Positions 43,730 to 51,653 of a DNA stretch of 57,718 bases are shown piece by piece. Position 1 is the stretch's first letter. Each line of letters opens with the position of its first letter. The translations under genes and the position numbers were made by a program. The stretch is from Thermoguttaceae bacterium (GTDB lineage: Bacteria; Planctomycetota; Planctomycetia; Pirellulales; Thermoguttaceae): assembly GCA_017557195.1 (NCBI GenBank), contig JAFZAL010000055.1:1-57718 (forward strand), in the 5' to 3' direction. The notes under the pieces are model-generated. The model made no database searches. It saw only the letters and a list, made by a program, of their open reading frames with translations, and had not been told where the DNA came from.

Positions 43730-45310
43730 CTACTTAGCCGTTTCCGTAAAGCGGGTTTCTCGAATAACGGTGATTTTGATTTCGCCGGGATACGTCAAGC
43801 GCTGTTCAAAGGCGTGAGCGATATCGCGGCAGATCTTCGCCGCTGTTTCGTCTGTAACGTCTTTGGAAGAAACCATAGCGCGGAGTTCTCGCCCCGCCTG
43901 AATGGCAAATGCGTGTTCGACGCCGGGGAATTCGCAGGCGATAGTTTCGAGTTCTTCCATACGCTTGTAGTAGCGTTCCGGAGTGTCGCGCCGGGCGCCA
44001 GGACGTGACGCGCTGGCAGCGTCCGCCGCCGCAACGAGAACCGTGTACGGGTTGCTGACGTGGATGTCGTCGTGATGTCCAGCCGCCGCCTGAATGACTT
44101 CTTTCGGCTCGCCGTATCGCTTGAGCAAGTCCGCGCCGATTTTCGGGTGTCCGCCTTCCTGTTCGTGGTCGACGGCTTTGCCGATGTCGTGCATCAAACC
44201 GCAGCGTCGAGCCAGGCGTTCGTCGTAGCCGAGTTCTTCCGCCAGCATGCCGGCAATGAACGCGACTTCAACCGAGTGCCGCAGCAGGTTTTGGCTGTAG
44301 GACGTTCTGAAATGCAGACGCCCGAGCAGCTGAATGAGTCGGCTGTGCAAGCCCTGAATGTCACATTCCTGAGCCGCCTGTTCACCCAGCTTTTGGATGT
44401 ACTTTTCCAGCTGAATTTTGGTCGATTCGACAATTTCCTCAATGCGGGACGGGTGAATGCGTCCGTCGGCGATGAGTTTCCCCAACGCCAAGCGAGCGAC
44501 TTCCCGGCGGAAGTTGTCGAACGCGCTGACGATAACGACGCCCGGCGTGTCGTCGATGATGACGTCTACGCCTGTCGCCTTTTCAAAGGCGCGGATGTTG
44601 CGGCCTTCACGACCGATAATGCGCCCCTTCATTTCGTCTGACGGGATGTCGACGGTGCTGGTGGTGGCGTCTGCCGTATGAGCCGCTGCGTACCGCTGAA
44701 GACTTGTCAACAGGATTTCTCGCGACATCTCCTCGCATTGTTCCTTGAGCTTCTTTTCGTGCTTGAGAATCAAAGCCCCGGTTTCCGTTTGAAGCTGTCT
44801 GTCCAGAAGTGACAACAGTCGGTCGGTCGCCTCCTGCTTGTTCAAGCCGCTGACTTCGTGCAGAGTCTGTCGTTCAACCTCGATGAGCTTATTGAGCTCG
44901 TCGTGCTTGAGCTGAACGTCGCCGATCTTTTCCGTCAGCTTGCGTTTCGTGCTTTCGATGACTTTTTCCTGCTGAGTCAAGTTTTCAGCAGTCTGATCGA
45001 GAGCCTTTTCCCGTTTTAATACGCTTCGTTCGCGCTCTTTGATGTCCTCGCGGAGAGCCTGGAATTCTTCTTCCTTTTCAGCTTGAGCCGTCAGACGAAT
45101 TTCCTTCGCTTCCAGCTCCGCCGCCTTGATTTGTCTTTGAGCGTCTTCTTCCGCCGCCGTTACGATGCGCTTTGCCTCAGTAGCAGCGTCTTTTTTGCGG
45201 ACGTTATCCAGAATTCGAACTACAATGACGGCAATAACCGCGCCGACAATAAACGCCAGCGCCGTTAAGCCGATCTCCATTGTAGTCATAGAGAGCAGTA
45301 TAGTATTCAA
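43730..45310 (-). CDS. rny: Ribonuclease Y
   Basis: 526 residues. There is an N-terminal membrane helix (about 14-32) and a long coiled coil (about 40-190). A KH domain has [21 protein letters not shown] and an HD phosphohydrolase domain has [27 protein letters not shown] and AGHHDD. It is the membrane-bound endoribonuclease that initiates mRNA decay. The start read here is TTG at 45310, with GAGGA five to six bases upstream; an ATG seven codons on has no ribosome binding site. YmdB, whose gene neighbours rny in Bacillus, is encoded 11 kb away in this window. Confidence 0.95.
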   Translation of the reverse strand: MNTILLSMTTMEIGLTALAFIVGAVIAVIVVRILDNVRKKDAATEAKRIVTAAEEDAQRQIKAAELEAKEIRLTAQAEKEEEFQALREDIKERERSVLKREKALDQTAENLTQQEKVIESTKRKLTEKIGDVQLKHDELNKLIEVERQTLHEVSGLNKQEATDRLLSLLDRQLQTETGALILKHEKKLKEQCEEMSREILLTSLQRYAAAHTADATTSTVDIPSDEMKGRIIGREGRNIRAFEKATGVDVIIDDTPGVVIVSAFDNFRREVARLALGKLIADGRIHPSRIEEIVESTKIQLEKYIQKLGEQAAQECDIQGLHSRLIQLLGRLHFRTSYSQNLLRHSVEVAFIAGMLAEELGYDERLARRCGLMHDIGKAVDHEQEGGHPKIGADLLKRYGEPKEVIQAAAGHHDDIHVSNPYTVLVAAADAASASRPGARRDTPERYYKRMEELETIACEFPGVEHAFAIQAGRELRAMVSSKDVTDETAAKICRDIAHAFEQRLTYPGEIKITVIRETRFTETAK

Positions 45311-45389
45311 AATAATCCTCGTAAAGTAAATTTACGCTGGAATATTGAACTTTGAACCTATTGCGGAATCGACAAAATAAAAGACGAAA

Positions 45390-45872
45390 TTATATGCGCC
45401 TGTTTCGTTCGTCTCGAACCCGGACGGGTTCAACAGCAAGATTGAGCCGCTTCTTTCCTGGGGAGAAAACGCCCCTTGCAGCGCACAGCATTGCCTGAAC
45501 GGTTTTCAAAACCGGAGACCCGCCCGACCGCGTTCCAAAGTAATACAGGTAAGCCGTAAAAAGACCTACTCGCGTACTGCTTTGAGCGTCGTAGCGACTG
45601 TACAGCATCAAAGAAGACAGCTTTGTAAACGAGAAACGATTAACAACAGCGCGTTCAAAAATCATCATCAACCGAAGAAGCCTTTCTCGAACAGTCAGCG
45701 GCGGTTTCTTTTCGGGCTGAGAGGTAATCTTACTCAACCAGGAATCAGAAAGCGATGAATGACAAGAGCCTTCTGAGCGCCTCCTTGATACATACGCGTT
45801 CTGCGCCCATAATACGGCTATTGCGCCGAAAGCGATCAGAACTGTTACTGCAGCAAGGGAAATTGAAAACAT
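45390..45872 (-). CDS. Hypothetical single-span membrane protein
   Basis: 160 residues with an N-terminal hydrophobic helix (about 4-24, SLAAVTVLIAFGAIAVLWAQ) and a basic, Ser-rich remainder. I recognise no family. There is no clear ribosome binding site. It is kept because the N-terminus looks like a genuine membrane anchor and no longer ORF competes on either strand. Confidence 0.45.
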   Translation of the reverse strand: MFSISLAAVTVLIAFGAIAVLWAQNAYVSRRRSEGSCHSSLSDSWLSKITSQPEKKPPLTVRERLLRLMMIFERAVVNRFSFTKLSSLMLYSRYDAQSSTRVGLFTAYLYYFGTRSGGSPVLKTVQAMLCAARGVFSPGKKRLNLAVEPVRVRDERNRRI

Positions 45873-46407
45873 GATGACTGTTATTGGTTTGAGGAAAAAT
45901 TCAATTCAACAATTAATTTCAGGATGAAAATCTCAGAAAATTAATCACAAATACGAATTCGACATCCTCCGGGAAAAAGCGTCTGCGGGTTTTCCACAAT
46001 TAGAACAAAAGCTCTATTCCAACTAGTAATTAAATACAATTAAATGGAAACAAACCGGCAAGCCGCCCGTTGGTCGACAGCGTCAATTTGCTTCTGACTT
46101 GAGTAACCTCTCAAGCTATATTTATATCATACCAAATAATTGAGTTTTTGCAACCGTTTTTCTGAAATTTTTTAAATTTTTTTCAGAATTTTCACAGAAA
46201 CAGGTCAACGGCTCTCAAACCGTTAAGACAAATTGTCTGTTCTGTTCGTCATAAAGACGAGAGGAACGTTTTCTTTTTTGTTCCTTTTCCCAAATGATGC
46301 GAATTACGTTTAATTCTTAGTACGAAGAACTGTCCAGTAAGTTTCGCTATTTTACCAAAAAAGAAAAGAGAATTCTAAGATGGAAGACGGGTTAGGGGGA
46401 TAGCGCT
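45873..46407. other. Non-coding region upstream of the small membrane protein gene
   Basis: AT-rich, no ORF with support. It holds a short perfect hairpin CTTGAG/CTCAAG at 46098-46115 and homopolymer-rich stretches. Confidence 0.5.
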
Positions 46408-46442
46408 AAAAAAACGGGGAATTCGACGTGTCGAACTCCCCG
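46408..46442 (-). terminator. Rho-independent terminator of the 1540-residue PEP-CTERM gene
   Basis: On the minus strand a 13-bp stem (one mismatch) with a 2-nt loop at 46415-46442 is followed by seven U residues. It lies 40 bp past the stop. Confidence 0.85.
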
Positions 46443-46459
46443 AGTATCTTGCCAGCGTA

Positions 46460-46487
46460 ATTACGAATTACGCATTACGAATTACGC
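46460..46487 (-). repeat. Heptamer tandem repeat, ATTACGC family
   Basis: Four alternating units ATTACGA/ATTACGC. The array supplies the last codons and the TAA stop of the PEP-CTERM gene. Confidence 0.75.
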
Positions 46488-49400
46488 ATTCTTTTTCTTT
46501 CGCCAGTACAGCATTCCGGCGGCGCCGAGAATCAGCAGCGCCCAGGTTGACGGTTCCGGAACGGCGTTGGGGTTATAAATACCACGAATCGAATAAACGT
46601 TGCCAGATTTAGTAACAGTCACATTGGTGAACGGCCAACCCGGTACTATAGCCTTGGTTATCGCGTTTAGATAATCAGTGGATTCATTTCCAGCTATAAT
46701 CTGAGCTTCAAATGAGTCGCCTGTCGTTAAAGTATTCTCATCCGCCAGAGCGAGATAAATAATTCCGCTGCCGATAGATAACGGACCATCAACAATCAGC
46801 TTATCGTTCTTATCTGGAGTTTCTCCGCCGATTTCCATTAACAGTTCTGATCCGGCTTCATTGAGAATAAAGCCGCCGCCGTAGGTCTCTTCGCCGAGTG
46901 GGACAATTTCAAGCGTTCCAACAGAATTGCCGGGCGAGATCGTTCCCCCGCTCTTAACTTCTATTTGTCCTTTGAAATACTCTTTAATATCAACGCGACC
47001 GGAAGAAATAACCAGACTTTCAGCGCTAATCATATTCGCAGCGGCTGAATAAAGCTTTAAAGTTCCATTGCCTGTCTTTTCAATCGATGTAGCGGATATC
47101 GAACCGATAAACTTTGACATGGCATTGTTATCAAGCGTCAATTTTCCATCTACAACCAGATTAGCTTGAACGGCAATTTGACCGTTATCGCCCAGAGTTC
47201 CACCGGAAAGATTATGCAGCGTCGAATTGCCGGGCAGTTCCAGCGTACCTGCTTTAATCGTGGTAGAACCTGTGTACGCGGGAGCTTGAGTCAGAGTCAG
47301 CGTACCAGGACCGATTTTTGTAACAGCGCCAGATCCATTAATAGCTCCGTTGAATGTCGTGTTAGCGTTTGCGGCATTGTTAAGAATAATCGGTTTAGAG
47401 CCGATATTAACAATTCCAGCGCCAGAAAGTTTGTTCAACTGCATGGTTGTTGATCCGGTATATTCAGTAACGTCAAGCGTACCGTCGATAACAACCTCGC
47501 TGGCATTGCGTAGGTTAGCGTTAGCGCCTGACAATTTTATTGTACTGCCTCTTTTATTATTACTTGCTCCGTTTGTAGTCAGTTTTCCTGTGAAATCAGA
47601 CAGGTCGCCGCTGAGAGTAACCGTAACTGTGGCGCTATTTTCTCCCTGCTTGATGATCCCACCAGGGCCGGAAATTTTATTGGAGACTGTTAAAGCTACA
47701 TCACCGGCAAACCGCAGATCTGCGGTTGTTGCGTCAAGGGTGATTGGACCAGTTCCAAGCGTAGCGTTATCATTAATCAATCTAATAGCGCCGCCGCTGG
47801 AAATTTTCGTTCCGCCGGAATACGTGTTAGCGCCAGAAACATGCAAGACGCCGCTTCCCGATTTAGTAACTGAACCAGTACCAGAAATAATTTTGGAAAA
47901 AGTCAAGGCGTCATTGTTAGCAAACTCCAAGATCCCGTTATTCTCTAACGTTACATTTCCAGTTCCCGGCAAATTGTTGTTAGACAATTTGAGCGTACCA
48001 GCAGAAATCGTCGTGCCGCCGGAATACGTATTAGATCCCTTAAGTTCCAGTGTGCCAGAACCGGTTTTGGTAACTGTTCCTGTTCCTGATATAGCGTTGG
48101 TCAACGCATTATCTCCAGTTAAATCAGCAGTATGAGCAAATTCCAAAGTCCCGTTATCAACAATATTACCTGCCAGTGTGCCGGAGCCTGACAATTTGAG
48201 CGTACCAGTAGAAATCGTTGTAACGCCGGAATACGTATTAGCGGCTGTCAGTTCCAGCGTACCGGCGCCTGTTTTGGTAACGCCGCCTGAGCTGGTAAGA
48301 GCGCCGTTCCACGTAATCGTTTTGTCGGCAGCCGGAGCGAACGTAACAGTCGTGCCGCTCGCAATATTCGCAGTCAAAGAGGTAGACCAACCGTTACCGG
48401 TGTCGCCGGCTTTGGTTCCGAACGTACCGCCGGAAAGATTGATGGTATATGTACCGCCAGAGGACGTAATTCCGCCTGAACCCAGGTTGATCGTTCCAGA
48501 GGAAAGGTTCAGAACGCCTTTGGTATTAATCTCAATGGCGTTAGCGTTGAATACACCGTCGCCGCCTGCGTTTTGCGCTGTTTTGGCAACGTTCAGAATG
48601 CCGGTTTTTCTAACGGTAAACGTTCCTGTTGTATTGACTTCTCCGGAATACAGATTAAAAACGTTTTTCACTTCGTTATCTCCGGTACTGTCATGCAAAC
48701 CAATGTCAAATGAACTGAAATTAGCTTGTCCGCCTGAAACGTTAAAAGTACTAACGCCGGATGAGTTGGCATTCCATAAACCAGCGGCGGCAGAAGTTGT
48801 GAGAACGCCATCGCCTGAGAGATTATAAGTTCCAGACCAAGCGCCCCAGCCCAAATATAATACATTACTAAATTTAACTTTTCCTGAAGTTTGATTAATT
48901 GTTCCAGAAGAAGGAGTTTCGCCAGCGCCTCCAACGCCTAAATAAACCGGTTTAGCGATGGTTAATTCGCCGCCATTAATATTTAAAACGCCGATGCCGC
49001 GGTCGCCAATTCGGAAGGTAGAACAACTCAAGTTTAAAGTACCCGATGAATAAGTAATAGTTCCGTTATTACTTAAACTGCCAGTGGTTCCATAACTAAC
49101 AGTTCCGCCATTTATTGTCAAACCGTTTTTCCATTCACTGTTTGGAAAGGATAAAGATCCGCCAGCATTAAGAGTAGTGTTATGGACGTTATACTTTCCG
49201 CTGCCGGAAATCGAAACGGCGCCGCCATTATTAACAATTACGTTATCAGAACTATTCAACGAACCAGCCGAGACGTTGAGATTTCCCGAAACTTCAGTCG
49301 AATTGTTCGTAACGAAAAGGCCGCCGTTAACAGTCAGCGTTCCACCGGCATTGACAGTAGTTTCGTCTGTAGCGTTGTATGTTCCGGATGTAACAGTAAG

Positions 49401-51104
49401 AGTTCCACCGTTATTGACATTAGTTTCGCCAGAAGCGTTGTACGTTCCAGATGTAATGGTAAGAGTTCCTGCAACGTTTGTTGCATTTTGAGCGTTAACA
49501 GTTCCTCCATGAACAGTAAGTCCTCCGCCATTATTAACGCTTAGGGCCGCTGATGAAGTCAACTCTCCGCCAGTTACCGAAACAGCGCCGCCATTAGTGA
49601 CGGTTACAGCTCCAGCTGCATTGAATGACCCGTCAGTAATATTAAGGGCGCCGGAAACTCCAGTTGTACTATTGGCAGTAACAGTTCCGCCGTTGACAGT
49701 TAACGTTCCAGGCGCACTGTTGTATTTGGTAATGGACAAGGCTCCATTAAAAGTCGCGGTTCCACCTTTATTAATCGTTAATGCGGTTTCAACTTCTAGC
49801 GAGCTGCTACTGGCAATTGCAGCGCCGCTTTCAGTAAGAGAACCGCTGCCAACGGTTAAGGAAGTAACGCCTAAGTCGGAACGGTCAATATTGACAGTTT
49901 CTGAGGTTGAAAGTATATAGCAGTTATTTTCTGGCGAATAGTTGCCAAAATCTGGATCTTCCGACCAGTTAATCGTAGTTGAGTATAAATTATCCCCCCC
50001 TTCTGAACCATTCCAGTAATACCTTCCATCGCCTCCTAAATAGGTGGCAGTAAGTTTTGTCCCATTATTTTCTAAATGATATTCCCAATTATTATAAACT
50101 GGAGGGTTGGCTGGATCGTAGCCCGAAGTAATGGTAATGCTATCGTTCGTTGATTCAACTAATGTGATTTTTTGATTTGGCGTGGCAATGAAACTTGAGA
50201 AATCAAATGTTGAGCCGTCGAGTGTGTTGAGTGTAACTGAATTGGCAACTTCAAGTTTTCCTTTGTAAGCAATCTGTCCACCACTATTCACATAAGAACC
50301 TGAAATGGTAAGGGCATTGCCATAGGACGAAAGAGTTCCGCCGTTTTGAGTAAATGTTCCATTCCCACTATTGAGACTGATGGTTGTTGCTGACATTGTA
50401 CCGCCGCCTAACGTCAACCCTGTAGCTGAGAAAGTTCCACCGGTTTGGGTAAATGTCCCGTTGTTCATAGAAATAGTCGATGTTGCAGTCATCGAACCGT
50501 TGGTTTGAGTAAACGTTCCATTGTTTCCAATGGTAAGTGTACCAGTTTCAAGAGTTCCGCTTGTCAGATTTAACACTCCATTGGTAATTGAAATCGAATT
50601 GTTGGATGTAAACGATCCTCCGCTGACTGTTAATGTGCCATTGACGCTGTTATAGCTGTTAAAATTCAGATTGTTAACTGTAAAAGCGCCGCCGGTTTGA
50701 ACCGTTAAATTTGTTTTAACGGTTAAAGTTCCACTACGTTGTACGGTTGCGGTTGTATTTGTACTAGTTCCGTCGCCAACCGTTAAAGATGCCACACCCA
50801 TGTCGCTCCAGTCCATAGTGATAGTTTTATTATAAGAATTGTAGATGTAGCAATTCTGGGTGAAAAGCGCATTACTTGGATCTGCGATTGCGGCTCCAAG
50901 ACCGTTAATGAACCTGGTTAAACAGAGGTTTCCGTCCGCGTCTTTCCAGTTGGAAGTTGTTCCATTCTCCGAGCCGGTATAGAAGTTGCTATTTGAGTTG
51001 CCGGTCCATTCCATTGTAGAATAATCGAAATCCGCCTGAACGGAAAGTGTAACGGAAAGAAACGCAGCGAAAACTGTAACGATTGCAAACGTTCGTTTTG
51101 CCAT
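46482..51104 (-). CDS. Giant PEP-CTERM surface protein with autotransporter-type beta-strand repeats
   Basis: 1540 residues. Signal peptide (RTFAIVTVFAAFLSVTLSVQA) then a beta-helix-like body rich in N, G, T and S. Two copies of a module start YW/EWTGNxNxxFY, NW and SDxGVxSLTVG (about residues 30 and 358). The middle has many short G-T-L-T-V-x-G-G strands. Autotransporter-associated repeats (GTLELxGxNTYSGGTTIS type) occupy about 960-1180. The C-terminus is VPEPSTWALLILGAAGMLYWRKK, a PEP-CTERM sorting signal. No autotransporter barrel is present, so it is probably processed by an exosortase and displayed; no exosortase is in the window. GGAG precedes the start and an AGGTTATAAT box is shared with the next PEP-CTERM gene. 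Confidence 0.9.
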   Translation of the reverse strand: MAKRTFAIVTVFAAFLSVTLSVQADFDYSTMEWTGNSNSNFYTGSENGTTSNWKDADGNLCLTRFINGLGAAIADPSNALFTQNCYIYNSYNKTITMDWSDMGVASLTVGDGTSTNTTATVQRSGTLTVKTNLTVQTGGAFTVNNLNFNSYNSVNGTLTVSGGSFTSNNSISITNGVLNLTSGTLETGTLTIGNNGTFTQTNGSMTATSTISMNNGTFTQTGGTFSATGLTLGGGTMSATTISLNSGNGTFTQNGGTLSSYGNALTISGSYVNSGGQIAYKGKLEVANSVTLNTLDGSTFDFSSFIATPNQKITLVESTNDSITITSGYDPANPPVYNNWEYHLENNGTKLTATYLGGDGRYYWNGSEGGDNLYSTTINWSEDPDFGNYSPENNCYILSTSETVNIDRSDLGVTSLTVGSGSLTESGAAIASSSSLEVETALTINKGGTATFNGALSITKYNSAPGTLTVNGGTVTANSTTGVSGALNITDGSFNAAGAVTVTNGGAVSVTGGELTSSAALSVNNGGGLTVHGGTVNAQNATNVAGTLTITSGTYNASGETNVNNGGTLTVTSGTYNATDETTVNAGGTLTVNGGLFVTNNSTEVSGNLNVSAGSLNSSDNVIVNNGGAVSISGSGKYNVHNTTLNAGGSLSFPNSEWKNGLTINGGTVSYGTTGSLSNNGTITYSSGTLNLSCSTFRIGDRGIGVLNINGGELTIAKPVYLGVGGAGETPSSGTINQTSGKVKFSNVLYLGWGAWSGTYNLSGDGVLTTSAAAGLWNANSSGVSTFNVSGGQANFSSFDIGLHDSTGDNEVKNVFNLYSGEVNTTGTFTVRKTGILNVAKTAQNAGGDGVFNANAIEINTKGVLNLSSGTINLGSGGITSSGGTYTINLSGGTFGTKAGDTGNGWSTSLTANIASGTTVTFAPAADKTITWNGALTSSGGVTKTGAGTLELTAANTYSGVTTISTGTLKLSGSGTLAGNIVDNGTLEFAHTADLTGDNALTNAISGTGTVTKTGSGTLELKGSNTYSGGTTISAGTLKLSNNNLPGTGNVTLENNGILEFANNDALTFSKIISGTGSVTKSGSGVLHVSGANTYSGGTKISSGGAIRLINDNATLGTGPITLDATTADLRFAGDVALTVSNKISGPGGIIKQGENSATVTVTLSGDLSDFTGKLTTNGASNNKRGSTIKLSGANANLRNASEVVIDGTLDVTEYTGSTTMQLNKLSGAGIVNIGSKPIILNNAANANTTFNGAINGSGAVTKIGPGTLTLTQAPAYTGSTTIKAGTLELPGNSTLHNLSGGTLGDNGQIAVQANLVVDGKLTLDNNAMSKFIGSISATSIEKTGNGTLKLYSAAANMISAESLVISSGRVDIKEYFKGQIEVKSGGTISPGNSVGTLEIVPLGEETYGGGFILNEAGSELLMEIGGETPDKNDKLIVDGPLSIGSGIIYLALADENTLTTGDSFEAQIIAGNESTDYLNAITKAIVPGWPFTNVTVTKSGNVYSIRGIYNPNAVPEPSTWALLILGAAGMLYWRKKKNA

Positions 51105-51175
51105 TTGGGTTTATCTCCAAAAGTATATTTATAGTGAAGGTATATATTACCAATTAATAATCCTACGTATGATAT

Positions 51176-51185
51176 ATTATAACCT
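51176..51185 (-). promoter_or_regulatory. -10 box AGGTTATAAT of the 1540-residue PEP-CTERM gene
   Basis: The decamer on the minus strand is identical to one at 54709-54718 before the second PEP-CTERM gene, at nearly the same distance from the start (about 70-75 bp). No good -35 here. Confidence 0.55.
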
Positions 51186-51290
51186 GTAATTTGGTATTTT
51201 TGAAGAACTTTAGAAAAATTTTTGGAAAAAATAAAGAAAAAATGGGATGATTATGCAGGGAAAAGTTGTAAAAATTTTGGAGCGCTATGT

Positions 51291-51560
51291 AAATTTTTCT
51301 TGAGAAAAGATAAAGTTGAGAAGATGAAACGCGTCCTGAAAGGACGTCATTTCTATAACCGTCGACTTTAGTCTACGGGTGGCGAAGTATACCCCGAACC
51401 CCCCGTCGAGTCAGTTCTTTTCTTTCCCTCCCTCACGCCTGGCGTGAGGGAGGGAAAGAAAAGGGTATTTATCGATTTTTGTTTTGTTGTTGTCTCCTTT
51501 CCCGGAGGTTAAAAACCGCCGGTTATAGAAATGTAACCCCTTTCGGGGTTATTTCAAGCG
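51291..51560 (+). repeat. Palindrome-rich interspersed repeat, copy B
   Basis: The outer parts match copy A (38372-38633) in order and orientation, including CGCGTCCTGAAAGGACG and the CCGGTTA...CCCTTTCGGGG end. The central hairpin (51417-51463) has arms of about 23 bp with almost no loop. Its flanks are exchanged relative to copy A, meaning the core is inverted. Confidence 0.8.
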
Positions 51561-51564
51561 GTAT

Positions 51565-51601
51565 AAAAAAAGCGAGAGTTCCGCTAACGCTAAACTCTCG
51601 C
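51565..51601 (-). terminator. Rho-independent terminator of the 992-residue PEP-CTERM gene
   Basis: On the minus strand GCGAGAGTT pairs with AACTCTCGC and is followed by seven U residues. Confidence 0.8.
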
Positions 51602-51623
51602 ACTATGTTCGCTTCGTTCACAC

Positions 51624-51652
51624 CCGGGGGCTTACGCACCCCGGCTCGCCTT
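51624..51652 (-). repeat. 29-bp block identical to 30297-30325
   Basis: On the minus strand it reads AAGGCGAGCCGGGGTGCGTA followed by AGCCCCCGG, identical to the left half of the palindromic element upstream of the 1185-residue gene. It lies directly after the stop of the PEP-CTERM gene. Confidence 0.8.
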
Positions 51653-51653
51653 A

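Larger units (their letters stand above)
51105..51653. other. Gap between the two PEP-CTERM genes
   Basis: No gene. It contains the promoter of the 1540-residue gene at one end, interspersed repeat copy B, the terminator of the 992-residue gene, and a 29-bp block shared with the element at 30295. Confidence 0.65.

Noticed and set aside
47350-48828. Plus-strand ORFs opposite the PEP-CTERM genes
   Set aside because: They are antisense reflections of G/T/N-rich repeats, with Val/Pro-rich translations and no start signals.
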